Of a DNA stretch of 64,000 nt, positions 48,601 through 61,700 are shown piece after piece. The stretch is taken from positions 16,732,193 to 16,796,192 of the forward strand of contig JASJYW010000026.1 of assembly GCA_030386875.1 (NCBI GenBank), read 5' to 3'. Source of the DNA: Morinoia aosen (taxonomy: Eukaryota; Arthropoda; Malacostraca; Amphipoda; Talitridae). A model generated the notes under the pieces. That model was not told the DNA's origin. It made no database searches and worked only from the letters and a program-made list of their open reading frames with translations. Numbering within the stretch: position 1 is the stretch's first letter; the number at the start of each line of letters is the position of its first letter. The translations under genes were made by a program, and so were the position numbers.

Positions 48601-51600
48601 TAGAGATATTCCCTGTACTCCTTTGTGCGCTGTAGAGATACCTTCTGTACTCCTTTGTGCGCTGTAGAGATACCTTCTGTACTCCTTTGTGCGCTGTAGA
48701 GATACCTACTGTGCTCCTTTGTGCGCTGTAGAGATACCTTCTGTACTCCTTTGTACGCTGTAGAGATACCTCGTGTACTCCTTTGTACGTTCTAGAGATA
48801 TTTATGTACTCCTTTGTGCGCTGTAGAGATACCTTCTGTACTCCTTTGTGCGCTCTAGAGATACCTTCTGTACTCCTTAGTGCGCTGTAGAGATACCTTC
48901 TGTACTCCTTTGTGCGCTGTAGAGATACCTTCTGTACTCCTTCGTGCGCTGTAGAGATACCTTCTGTACTCCTTTGTGCGCTGTAGAGATACCTTCTGTA
49001 CTCCTTCGTGCGCTGTAGAGATACCTTCTGTACTCCTTTGTGCGCTGTAGAGATACCTTCTGTACTCCTTTGTGCGCTTTAGAGATACCTTCTGTACTCC
49101 TTTGTGCGCTGTAGAGATACCTCGTGTACTCCTTTGTACGTTCTAGAGATATTTCCTGTACTCCTTTGTGCGCTGTAGAGATACCTTCTGTACTCCTTTG
49201 TGCGCTGTCGAGATACCTTCTGTACTCCTTTGTGCGCTGTAGAGATACCTCGTGTACTCCTTTGTACGCTGTAGAGATACCTTCTGTACTCCTTTGTGCG
49301 CTCTAGAGATACCTTCTGTACTCCTTTGTGCGCTGTAGAGATACCTTCTGTACTCCTTTGTGCGCTGTAGAGATACCTTCTGTACTCCTTTGTACGCTGT
49401 AGAGATACCTCGTGTACTCCTTTGTACGTTCTAGAGATATTTCCTGTACTCCTTTGTGCGCTGTAGAGATACCTTCTGTACTCCTTTGTGCGCTGTAGAG
49501 ATACCTTCTGTACTCCTTCGTGCGCTGTAGAGATACCTTCTGTACTCCTTTGTGTGCTGTAGAGATACCTTCTGTACTCCTTTGTGCGCTGTAGAGATAC
49601 CTCGTGTACTCCTTTGTACGTTCTAGAGATATTTCCTGTACTCCTTTGTGCGCTGTAGAGATACCTTCTGTACCCCTTTGCGCGCTGTAGAGATACCTTC
49701 TGTACTCCTTTGTGCGCTGTAGAGATACCTTCTGTACTCCTTTGTGCGCTGTAGAGATACCTTCTGTACTCCTTTGTGCGCTGTAGAGATACCTTCTGTA
49801 CACCTTTGTACGCTGTAGAGATACCTCGTGTACTCCTTTGTACGTTCTAGAGATATTTCCTGTACTCCTTTTTGCGCTGTAGAGATACCTTCTGTACTCC
49901 TTGGTGCGCTGTAGAGACTCTTTCTGTACTCCTCTGTGCGCTGTAGAGATACCTTCTGTACTCCTTTGTGCGCTGTAGAGATACCTTCTGTACTCCTTTG
50001 TACGCTGTAGAGATACCTCGTGAACTCCTTTGTACGTTCTAGAGATATTTCCTGTACTCCTTTGTGCACTGTAGAGATACCTTCTGTACTCCTTTGAACG
50101 CTGTAGAGATACCTTCTGTACTCCTTTGTGCGCTGTAGAGATACCTTCTGTACTCCTTTGTGCGCTGTAGAGATACCTTCTGTACTCCTTTGTGCGCTGT
50201 AGAGATACCTTCTGTACTCCTTTGTGCGCTGTAGATATACCTTCTGTACTCCTTTGTGCGCTGTAGAGATACCTTCTGTACTCCTTTGTGCGCTGTAGAG
50301 ATACCTTCTGTACTCCTTTGTGCGCTGTAGAGATACCTTCTGTACTCCTTTGTGCGCTGTAGAGATACCTCGTGTACTCCTTTGTACGTTCTAGAGATAT
50401 TTCCTGTACTCTTTTGTGCGCTGTAGAGATACCTTCTGTACTCCTTTGTGCGCTGTAGAGATACCTTCTGTACTCCTTTGTGCGCTGTAGAGATACCTCG
50501 TGTACTCCTTTGTACGTTCTAGAGATATTTCCTGTACTCCTTTGTGCGCTGTAGAGATACCTTCTGTACTCCTTTGTGCGCTGTAGAGATACCTTCTGTA
50601 CCCCTTCGTGCGCTGTAGAGATACCTTCTGTACTCCTTTGTGCGCTGTAGAGATACCTTCTGTACTCCTTTGTGCGCTGTAGAGATACCTTCTGTACTCC
50701 TTTGTACGCTGTAGAGAGACCTCGTGTACTCCTTTTTGCGCTGTAGAGATACCTTCTGTACTCCTTTGTGCGCTGTAGAGATACCTTCTGTACTCCTCTG
50801 TGCGCTGTAGAGATACCTTCTGTACTCCTTTGTGCGCTGTAGAGATACCTTCTGTTCTCCTTTGTGCGCTGTAGAGATACCTCGTGTACTCCTTTGTACG
50901 CTGTAGAGATACCTTCTGTACTCCTTTGTGCGCTGTAGAGATACCTTCTGTACTCCTTTGTGCGCTGTAGAGATACCTTCTGTACTCCTTTGTGCGCTGT
51001 AAAGATACCTCGTGTACTTCTGTGTACGTTCTAGAGATATTTCCTGTACTCCTTTGTGCGCTGTAGAGATACCTTCTGTACTCCTTTATGCGCTGTAGAG
51101 ATACCTTCTGTACTCCTTTGTGCGCTGTAGAGATACCTCGTGTACTCCTTTGTACGTTCTAGAGATATTTCCTGTACTCCTTTGTGCGCTGTAGAGATAC
51201 CTTCTGTACTCCTTTGTGCGCTGTAGAGATACCTTCTGTACTCCTTTGTGCGCTGTAGAGATACCTCGTGTACTCCTTTGTACGCTGTAGAGATACCTTC
51301 TGTACTCCTTTGTGCGCTCTAGAGATACCTTCTGTACTCCTTTGTGCGCTGTAGAGATACCTTCTGTACTCCTTTGTGCGCTGTAGAGATACCTTCTGTA
51401 CTCCTTTGTGCGCTGTAGAGATACCTTCTGTACTCCTTTGTACGCTGTAGAGATACCTCGTGTACTCCTTTGTACGTTCTAGAGATATTTCCTGTACTCC
51501 TTTGTGCGCTGTAGAGATACCTTCTGTACTCCTTCGTGCCTTGTAGAGATACCTTCTGTACTCCTTTGTGCGCTGTAGAGATACCTTCTGTACTCCTTTG

Positions 51601-54600
51601 TGCGGTGTAGAGATACCTTCTGTACTCCTTTGTGCGCTGTAGAGATACCTCGTGTACTCCTTTGTACGTTCTAGAGATATTTCCTGTACTCCTTTGTGCG
51701 CTGTAGAGATACCTTCTGTACTCCTTTGTGCGCTGTAGAGATACCTTCTGTACTCCTTTGTGCGCTGTAGAGATACCTTCTGTACTCCTTTGTGCGCTGT
51801 AGAGATACCTTCTGTACTCCTTTGTGCGCTGTAGAGATACCTTCTGTACTCCTTTGTACGCTGTAGAGATACCTCGTGTACTCCTTTGTACGTTCTAGAG
51901 ATATTTCCTGTACTCCTTTGTGCGCTGTAGAGATACCTTCTGTACTCCTCTGTGCGCTGTAGAGATACCTTCTGTACTCCGTTGTGCGCTGTAGAGATAC
52001 CTTCTGTACTCCTTTGTGCGCTGTAGAGATACCTTCTGTACTCCTTTGTACGCTGTAGAGATACCTCGTGTACTCCTTTGTACGTTCTAGAGATATTTCC
52101 TGTACTTCTTTGTGCGCTGTAGAGATACCTTCTGTACTCCTTTGTGCGCTGTAGAGATACCTTCTGTACTCCTTTGTGCGCTGTAGAGATACCTTCTGTA
52201 CTCCTTTGTGCGCTGTAGAGATACCTTCTGTACTCCTTTGTGCGCTGTAGAGATACCTTCTGTACTCCTTTGTGCGCTGTAGATATACCTTCTGTACTCC
52301 TTTGTGCGCTGTAGAGATACCTTCTGTACTCCCTTGTGCGCTGTAGAGATACCTTCTGTACTCCTTTGTGCGCTGTAGAGATACCTTCTGTACTCCTTTG
52401 TGCGCTGTAGAGATACCTCGTGTACTCCTTTGTACGTTCTAGAGATATTTCCTGTACTCCTTTGTGCGCTGTAGAGATACCTTCTGTACTTTGTGCGCTG
52501 CAGAGATACCTTCTGTACTCCTTTGTGCGCTGTAGAGATACCTCGTGTACTCCTTTGTACGTTCTAGAGATATTTCCTGTACTCCTTTGTGCGCTGTAGA
52601 GATACCTTCTGTACTCCTTTGTGCGCTGTAGAGATACCTTCTGTACTCCTTTGTACGCTGTAAAGATACCTTCTGTACTCCTTTGTACGCTGTAGAGATA
52701 CCTCGTGTACTCCTTTGTACTTTCTAGAGATATTTCCTGTACTCCTTTGTGCGCTGTAGAGATACCTTCTGTACTCCTTTGTGCGCTGTAGAGATACATT
52801 CTGTACTCCTTTGTACGCTGTAGAGATACCTCGTGTACTCCTTTGTACGTTCTAGAGATATTTCCTGTACTCCTTTGTGCGCTGTAGAGATACCTTCTGT
52901 ACTCCTTTGTGCGCTGTAGAGATACCTTCTGTACTCCTTTGTTCGCTGTAGAGATACCTTCTGTACTCCTTTGTGCGCTGTTGAGATACCTTCTGTACTC
53001 CTTTGTACGCTGTAGAGATACCTTCTGTACTCCTTTGTACGCTGTAGAGATACCTCGTGTACTCCTTTGTACGTTCTAGAGATATTTCCTGTACTCCTTT
53101 GTGCGCTGTAGAGATACCTTCTGTACTCCTTTGTGCGCTGTAGAGATACCTTCTCCACTCCTTTGTGCGCTGTAGAGATACCTTCTGTACTCCTTTTTGC
53201 GCTGTAGAGATACCTTCTGTACTCCTTTGTGCGCTGTAGAGATACCTCGTGTACTCCTTTGTACGTTCTAGAGATATTTCCTGTACTCCTTTGTGCGCTG
53301 TAGAGATACCTTCTGTACTCCTTTGTGCGCTGTAGAGATACCTTCTGTACTCCTTTGTGCGCTGTAGAGATACCTTCTGTACTCCTTTGTACGCTGTAGA
53401 GATACCTCGTGTACTCCTTTGTACGTTCTAGAGATATTTCCTGTACTTCTTTTTGCGCTGTAGAGATACCTTCGGTAATCCTTTGTACGCTGTAGAGATA
53501 CCTCGTGTACTCCTTTGTACGTTCTAGAGATATTTCCTGTACTCCTTTGTGCGCTGTAGAGATACCTTCTGTACTCCTTTGTACGCTGTAGAGATACCTC
53601 GTGTACTCCTTTGTACGTTCTAGAGATATTTCCTGTACTCCTTTGTGCGCTGTGGAGATACCTTCTGTACTCCTTTGTGCGCTGTAGAGATACCTTCTGT
53701 ACTCCTTTGTGCGCTGTAGAGATACCTTCTGTACTCCTTTGTGCGCTGTAGAGATACCTTCTGTACTCCTTTGTGCGCTGTAGAGATACCTTCTGTACTC
53801 CTTTGTGCGCTGTAGAGATACCTCGTGTACTCCTTTGTACGTTCTAGAGATATTTTCTGTACTCCTTTGTGCGCTGTAGAGATACCTTCTGTACTCCTTT
53901 GTGCGCTGTAGAGATACCTTCTGTACTCCTTTGTGCGCTGTAGAAATACCTTCTGTACTCCTTTGTACGCTGTAGAGATACCTCGTGTACTCCTTTGTAC
54001 GTTCTAGAGATATTTCCTGTACTCCTTTGTGCGCTGTAGAGATACCTTCTGTACTCCTTTGTGCGCTGTAGAGATACCTTCTGTACTCCTTTGTCGCTGT
54101 AGAGATACTTTCTGTACTCCTTTGTGCGCTGTAGAGATACCTTCTGTACTCCTTTGTACGCTGTAGAGATACCTTCTGTACTCTTTGTACGCTGTAGAGA
54201 TACCTCGTGTACTCCTTTGTACGTTCTAGAGATACTTCCTGTACTCCTTTGTGCGCTGTAGAGATACCTTCTGTACTCCTTTGTGCGCTGTAGAGATACC
54301 TTCTGTACTCCTTTGTGCGCCTTAGAGATACCTTCTGTACTCCTTTGTGCGCTGTAGAGATACCTTCTGTACACCTTTGTACGCTGTAGAGATACCTTCT
54401 GTACTCCTTTGTGCGCTGTAGAGATACCTTCTGTACTCCTTTGTACGCTGTAGAGATACCTCGTGTACTCCTTTGTACGTTCTAGAGATATTTCCTGTAC
54501 TCCTTTGTGCGCTGTAGAGATACCTACTGTACTCCTTTGTGCGCTGTAGAGATACCTTCTGTACTCCTTTGTGCGCTGTAGAGTTAAATTCTGTACTCCT

Positions 54601-55019
54601 TTGTGCGCTGTAGAGATACCTTTTGTACTCCTTTGTGCGCTGTAGAGATACCTTCTGTACTCCTTTGTGCGCTGTAGAGATACCTTCTGTACTCCTTTGT
54701 GCGCTGTAGAGATACCTTCTGTACTCCTTTGTGCGCTGTAGAGATACCTCGGGTACTCCTTTGTACGTTCTAGAGATATTTCCTGTACTCCTTTGTGCGC
54801 TGTAGAGATACCTTCTGTACTCCTTTGTGCGCTGTAGAGATACCTTCTGTACTCCTTTGTGCGCTGTAGAGATACCTCGTGTACTCCTTTGTACGTTCTA
54901 GAGATATTTCCTGTACTCCTTTGTGCGCTGTAGAGATACCTCGTGTACTCCTTTGTACGTTCTAGAGATATTTCCTGTTCTCCTTTTTGTGCTGTAGAGA
55001 TACCTTCTGTACTCCTTTG
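48549..55019 (+). repeat. Segmental block gamma, copy 2
   Basis: This is the second copy of block gamma, with the same non-32-bp monomers and rare variants in the same order. Its right part (from about 51,820) belongs to the segment duplicated again at 58.15-62.47 kb. Confidence 0.88.
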
Positions 55020-56140
55020 TACGCTGTAGAGATACCTTCTGTACTCCTTTGTGCGCTGTAGAGATACCTTCTGTACTCCTTTGTGCGCTGTAGAGATACC
55101 TTCTGTACTCCTTTGTGCGCTGTAAAGATACCTTCTGTACTCCTTTGTGCGCTGTAGATATACCTTCTGTACTCCTTTGTGCGCTGTAGAGATACCTTCT
55201 GTACTCCTTTGTGCGCTGTAGAGATACCTTCTGTACTCCTTTGTGCGCTGTAGAGATACCTTCTGTACTCCTTTGTGCGCTGTAGAGATACCTCGTGTAC
55301 TCCTTTGTACGTTCTAGAGATATTTCCTGTACTCCTTTGTGCGCTGTAGAGATACCTTCTGTACTCCTTTGTCGCTGTAGAGATACCTTCTGTACTCCTT
55401 TGTGCGCTGTAGAGATACCTTCTGTACTCCTTTGTACGCTGTAGAGATACCTTCTGTACTCCTTTGTACGCTGTAGAGATACCTCGTGTACTCCTTTGTA
55501 CGTTCTAGAGATACTTCCTGTACTCCTTTGTGCGCTGTAGAGATACCTTCTGTACTCCTTTGTGCGCTGTAGAGATACCTTCTGTATTCCTTTGTGCGCC
55601 TTAGAGATACCTTCTGTACTCCTTTGTGCGCTGTAGAGATACCTTCTGTACTCCTTTGTACGCTGTAGAGATACCTTCTGTACTCCTTTGTGCGCTGTAG
55701 AGATACCTTCTGTACTCCTTTGTACGCTGTAGAGATACCTCGTGTACTCCTTTGTACGTTCTAGAGATATTTCCTGTACTCCTTTGTGCGCTGTAGAGAT
55801 ACCTTCTGTACTCCTTTGTGCGCTGTAGAGATACCTTCTGTACTCCTTTGTGCGCTGTAGAGATACCTTCTGTACTCCTTTGTGCGCTGTAGAGATACCT
55901 TCTGTACTCCTTTGTGCGCTGTAGAGATACCTTCTGTACTCCTTTGTGCGCTGTCGAGATACCTTCTGTACTCCTTTGTGCGCTGTAGAGATACCTTCTG
56001 TACTCCTTTGTGCGCTGTAGAGATACCTTCTGTACTCCTTTGTGCGCTGTAGAGATACCTCGTGTACTCCTTTGTACGTTCTAGAGATATTTCCTGTACT
56101 CCTTTGTGCGCTGTAGAGATACCTTCTGTACTCCTTTGTG
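51820..56140 (+). repeat. Segmental block delta, copy 1
   Basis: It matches 58,150-62,470 at an offset of 6,330 bp, becoming 6,331 bp after a one-base-shorter monomer near 54,182 that the second copy lacks. Markers are the 29-bp monomer at 52,470, TTCGGTAATC at 53,472, TAGAAATACC at 53,941, GAGTTAAAT at 54,581 and CTGTCGAGAT at 55,951. About 0.5 kb at its left end also occurs at about 56.9-57.4 kb, at an offset of 5,050 bp. The 6,330-bp spacing is therefore 5,050 plus one 1,280-bp duplication. Confidence 0.87.
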
Positions 56141-57564
56141 CGCTGTAGAGATACCTTCTGTACTCCTTTGTGCGCTGTAGAGATACCTTCTGTACTCCTT
56201 TGTACGCTGTAGAGATACCTCGTGTACTCCTTTGTACGTTCTAGAGATATTTCCTGTACTCCTTTGTGCGCTGTAGAGATACATTCTGTACTCCTTTGTA
56301 CGCTGTAGAGATACCTCGTGTACTCCTTTGTACGTTCTAGAGATATTTCCTGTACTCCTTTGTGCGCTGTAGAGATACCTTCTGTACTCCTTTGTGCGCT
56401 GTAGAGATACCTTCTGTACTCCTTTGTGCGCTGTAGAGATATCTTCTGTACTCCTTTGTGCGCTGTAGAGATACCTTCTGTACTCCTTTGTACGCTGTAG
56501 AGATACCTTCTATACTCCTTTGTACGCTGTAGAGATACCTCGTGTACTCCTTTGTATGTTCTAGAGATACCTTCTGTACTCCTTTGTGCGCTGTAGAGAT
56601 ACCTTCTGTACTCCTTTGTGCGCTGTAGAGATACCTTCTGTACTCCTTTGTGCGCTGTAGAGATACCTTCTGTACTCCTTTGTGCGCTGTAGAGATACCT
56701 TCTGTACTCCTTTGTACGCTGTAGAGATACCTCGTGTACTCCTTTGTACGTTCTAGAGATATTCCCTGTACTCCTTTGTGCGCTGTAGAGATACCTTCTG
56801 TACTCCTTTGTGCGCTGTAGAGATACCTTCTGTACTCCTTTGTGCGCTGTAGAGATACCTACTGTGCTCCTTTGTGCGCTGTAGAGATACCTTCTGTACT
56901 CCTTTGTACGCTGTAGAGATACCTCGTGTACTCCTTTGTACGTTCTAGAGATATTTCCTGTACTCCTTTGTGCGCTGTAGAGATACCTTCTGTACTCCTC
57001 TGTGCGCTGTAGAGATACCTTCTGTACTCCGTTGTGCGCTGTAGAGATACCTTCTGTACTCCTTTGTGCGCTGTAGAGATACCTTCTGTACTCCTTTGTA
57101 CGCTGTAGAGATACCTCGTGTACTCCTTTGTACGTTCTAGAGATATTTCCTGTACTCCTTTGTGCGCTGTAGAGATACCTTCTGTACTCCTTTGTGCGCT
57201 GTAGAGATACCTTCTGTACTCCTTTGTGCGCTGTAGAGATACCTTCTGTACTCCTTTGTGCGCTGTAGAGATACCTTCTGTACTCCTTTGTGCGCTGTAG
57301 AGATACCTTCTGTACTCCTTTGTGCGCTGTAGATATACCTTCTGTACTCCTTTGTGCGCTGTAGAGATACCTTCTGTACTCCCTTGTGCGCTGTAGAGAT
57401 ACCTTCTGTACTCCTTTGTGCGCTGTAGAGATACCTTCTGTACTCCTTTGTGCGCTGTAGAGATACCTTCTGTACTCCTTTGTACGCTGTAGAGATACCT
57501 CGTGTACTCCTTTGTACGTTCTAGAGATATTTCCTGTACTCCTTTGTGCGCTGTAGAGATACAT
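54898..57564 (-). other. Longest repeat-encoded open frame, not called as a gene
   Basis: This minus-strand frame of 888 codons is made entirely of satellite. It encodes a 32-residue repeat (three monomers, 96 bp) with segments such as RTKEYRRYLYSAQRSTEGIS. Each unit has seven K/R and two E, so the product would be strongly basic. It has no hydrophobic segment, signal peptide or recognisable domain. Passage through the B-C pair gives TGNISRTYKGVHEV or QEISLERTKEYTRYL depending on phase. The ATG at 57,562-57,564 is created by a CCTTC to CATTC change, because the consensus has no ATG. It ends at the TAG of a type C monomer. Many similar frames occur throughout. I see no promoter, splice signal or non-repeat coding sequence, so the frame is most simply explained by the lack of stop codons in the monomer. 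Confidence 0.85.
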
Positions 57565-58720
57565 TCTGTACTCCTTTGTACGCTGTAGAGATACCTCGTG
57601 TACTCCTTTGTACGTTCTAGAGATATTTCCTGTACTCCTTTGTGCGCTGTAGAGATACCTTCTGTACTCCTTTGTGCGCTGTAGAGATACCTTCTGTACT
57701 CCTTTGTGCGCTGTAGAGATACCTTCTGTACTCCTTTGTGCGCTGTAGAGATACCTTCTGTACTCCTTTGTACGCTGTAGAGATACCTTCTATACTCCTT
57801 TGTACGCTGTAGAGATACCTCGTGTACTCCTTTGTATGTTCTAGAGATACCTTCTGTACTCCTTTGTGCGCTGTAGAGATACCTTCTGTACTCCTTTGTG
57901 CGCTGTAGAGATACCTTCTGTACTCCTTTGTGCGCTGTAGAGATACCTTCTGTACTCCTTTGTGCGCTGTAGAGATACCTTCTGTACTCCTTTGTACGCT
58001 GTAGAGATACCTCGTGTACTCCTTTGTACGTTCTAGAGATATTCCCTGTACTCCTTTGTGCGCTGTAGAGATACCTTCTGTACTCCTTTGTGCGCTGTAG
58101 AGATACCTTCTGTACTCCTTTGTGCGCTGTAGAGATACCTACTGTGCTCCTTTGTGCGCTGTAGAGATACCTTCTGTACTCCTTTGTACGCTGTAGAGAT
58201 ACCTCGTGTACTCCTTTGTACGTTCTAGAGATATTTCCTGTACTCCTTTGTGCGCTGTAGAGATACCTTCTGTACTCCTCTGTGCGCTGTAGAGATACCT
58301 TCTGTACTCCGTTGTGCGCTGTAGAGATACCTTCTGTACTCCTTTGTGCGCTGTAGAGATACCTTCTGTACTCCTTTGTACGCTGTAGAGATACCTCGTG
58401 TACTCCTTTGTACGTTCTAGAGATATTTCCTGTACTCCTTTGTGCGCTGTAGAGATACCTTCTGTACTCCTTTGTGCGCTGTAGAGATACCTTCTGTACT
58501 CCTTTGTGCGCTGTAGAGATACCTTCTGTACTCCTTTGTGCGCTGTAGAGATACCTTCTGTACTCCTTTGTGCGCTGTAGAGATACCTTCTGTACTCCTT
58601 TGTGCGCTGTAGATATACCTTCTGTACTCCTTTGTGCGCTGTAGAGATACCTTCTGTACTCCCTTGTGCGCTGTAGAGATACCTTCTGTACTCCTTTGTG
58701 CGCTGTAGAGATACCTTCTG
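56161..58720 (+). repeat. Tandem duplication of 1,280 bp (40 monomers), two adjacent copies
   Basis: The halves are 56,161-57,440 and 57,441-58,720, placed directly next to each other. ACATTCTG, TTCTATAC, GTATGTTC, ATTCCCTG, ACTGTGCTCC, CCGTTGTG, AGATATACC and CTCCCTTG recur exactly 1,280 bp apart. Among the variants I compared, the only difference was at 56,442, where TATCTTC in the left copy is TACCTTC in the right. The match extends a little beyond each end, so the exact breakpoint is ambiguous. Confidence 0.92.
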
Positions 58721-61700
58721 TACTCCTTTGTGCGCTGTAGAGATACCTCGTGTACTCCTTTGTACGTTCTAGAGATATTTCCTGTACTCCTTTGTGCGCT
58801 GTAGAGATACCTTCTGTACTTTGTGCGCTGCAGAGATACCTTCTGTACTCCTTTGTGCGCTGTAGAGATACCTCGTGTACTCCTTTGTACGTTCTAGAGA
58901 TATTTCCTGTACTCCTTTGTGCGCTGTAGAGATACCTTCTGTACTCCTTTGTGCGCTGTAGAGATACCTTCTGTACTCCTTTGTACGCTGTAAAGATACC
59001 TTCTGTACTCCTTTGTACGCTGTAGAGATACCTCGTGTACTCCTTTGTACGTTCTAGAGATATTTCCTGTACTCCTTTGTGCGCTGTAGAGATACCTTCT
59101 GTACTCCTTTGTGCGCTGTAGAGATACATTCTGTACTCCTTTGTACGCTGTAGAGATACCTCGTGTACTCCTTTGTACGTTCTAGAGATATTTCCTGTAC
59201 TCCTTTGTGCGCTGTAGAGATACCTTCTGTACTCCTTTGTGCGCTGTAGAGATACCTTCTGTACTCCTTTGTTCGCAGTAGAGATACCTTCTGTACTCCT
59301 TTGTGCGCTGTTGAGATACCTTCTGTACTCCTTTGTACGCTGTAGAGATACCTTCTGTACTCCTTTGTACGCTGTAGAGATACCTCGTGTACTCCTTTGT
59401 ACGTTCTAGAGATATTTCCTGTACTCCTTTGTGCGCTGTAGAGATACCTTCTGTACTCCTTTGTGCGCTGTAGAGATACCTTCTCTACTCCTTTGTGCGC
59501 TGTAGAGATAACTTCTGTACTCCTTTTTGCGCTGTAGAGATACCTTCTGTACTCCTTTGTGCGCTGTAGAGATACCTCGTGTACTCCTTTGTACGTTCTA
59601 GAGATATTTCCTGTACTCCTTTGTGCGCTGTAGAGATACCTTCTGTACTCCTTTGTGCGCTGTAGAGATACCTTCTGTACTCCTTTGTGCGCTGTAGAGA
59701 TACCTTCTGTACTCCTTTGTACGCTGTAGAGATACCTCGTGTACTCCTTTGTACGTTCTAGAGATATTTCCTGTACTTCTTTTTGCGCTGTAGAGATACC
59801 TTCGGTAATCCTTTGTACGCTGTAGAGATACCTCGTGTACTCCTTTGTACGTTCTAGAGATATTTCCTGTACTCCTTTGTGCGCTGTAGAGATACATTCT
59901 GTACTCCTTTGTACGCTGTAGAGATACCTCGTGTACTCCTTTGTACGTTCTAGAGATATTTCCTGTACTCCTTTGTGCGCTGTGGAGATACCTTCTGTAC
60001 TCCTTTGTGCGCTGTAGAGATACCTTCTGTACTCCTTTGTGCGCTGTAGAGATACCTTCTGTACTCCTTTGTGCGCTGTAGAGATACCTTCTGTACTCCT
60101 TTGTGCGCTGTAGAGATACCTTCTGTACTCCTTTGTGCGCTGTAGAGATACCTCGTGTACTCCTTTGTACGTTCTAGAGATATTTTCTGTACTCCTTTGT
60201 GCGCTGTAGAGATACCTTCTGTACTCCTTTGTGCGCTGTAGAGATACCTTCTGTACTCCTTTGTGCGCTGTAGAAATACCTTCTGTACTCCTTTGTACGC
60301 TGTAGAGATACCTCGTGTACTCCTTTGTACGTTCTAGAGATATTTCCTGTACTCCTTTGTGCGCTGTAGAGATACCTTCTGTACTCCTTTGTGCGCTGTA
60401 GAGATACCTTCTGTACTCCTTTGTCGCTGTAGAGATACCTTCTGTACTCCTTTGTGCGCTGTAGAGATACCTTCTGTACTCCTTTGTACGCTGTAGAGAT
60501 ACCTTCTGTACTCCTTTGTACGCTGTAGAGATACCTCGTGTACTCCTTTGTACGTTCTAGAGATACTTCCTGTACTCCTTTGTGCGCTGTAGAGATACCT
60601 TCTGTACTCCTTTGTGCGCTGTAGAGATACCTTCTGTACTCCTTTGTGCGCCTTAGAGATACCTTCTGTACTCCTTTGTGCGCTGTAGAGATACCTTCTG
60701 TACACCTTTGTACGCTGTAGAGATACCTTCTGTACTCCTCTGTGCGCTGTAGAGATACCTTCTGTACTCCTTTGTACGCTGTAGAGATACCTCGTGTACT
60801 CCTTTGTACGTTCTAGAGATATTTCCTGTACTCCTTTGTGCGCTGTAGAGATACCTACTGTACTCCTTTGTGCGCTGTAGAGATACCTTCTGTACTCCTT
60901 TGTGCGCTGTAGAGTTAAATTCTGTACTCCTTTGTGCGCTGTAGAGATACCTTTTGTACTCCTTTGTGCGCTGTAGAGATACCTTCTGTACTCCTTTGTG
61001 CGCTGTAGAGATACCTTCTGTACTCCTTTGTGCGCTGTAGAGATACCTTCTGTACTCCTTTGTGCGCTGTAGAGATACCTCGGGTACTCCTTTGTACGTT
61101 CTAGAGATATTTCCTGTACTCCTTTGTGCGCTGTAGAGATACCTTCTGTACTCCTTTGTGCGCTGTAGAGATACCTTCTGTACTCCTTTGTGCGCTGTAG
61201 AGATACCTCGTGTACTCCTTTGTACGTTCTAGAGATATTTCCTGTACTCCTTTGTGCGCTGTAGAGATACCTCGTGTACTCCTTTGTACGTTCTAGAGAT
61301 ATTTCCTGTTCTCCTTTTTGTGCTGTAGAGATACCTTCTGTACTCCTTTGTACGCTGTAGAGATACCTTCTGTACTCCTTTGTGCGCTGTAGAGATACCT
61401 TCTGTACTCCTTTGTGCGCTGTAGAGATACCTTCTGTACTCCTTTGTGCGCTGTAAAGATACCTTCTGTACTCCTTTGTGCGCTGTAGATATACCTTCTG
61501 TACTCCTTTGTGCGCTGTAGAGATACCTTCTGTACTCCTTTGTGCGCTGTAGAGATACCTTCTGTACTCCTTTGTGCGCTGTAGAGATACCTTCTGTACT
61601 CCTTTGTGCGCTGTAGAGATACCTCGTGTACTCCTTTGTACGTTCTAGAGATATTTCCTGTACTCCTTTGTGCGCTGTAGAGATACCTTCTGTACTCCTT

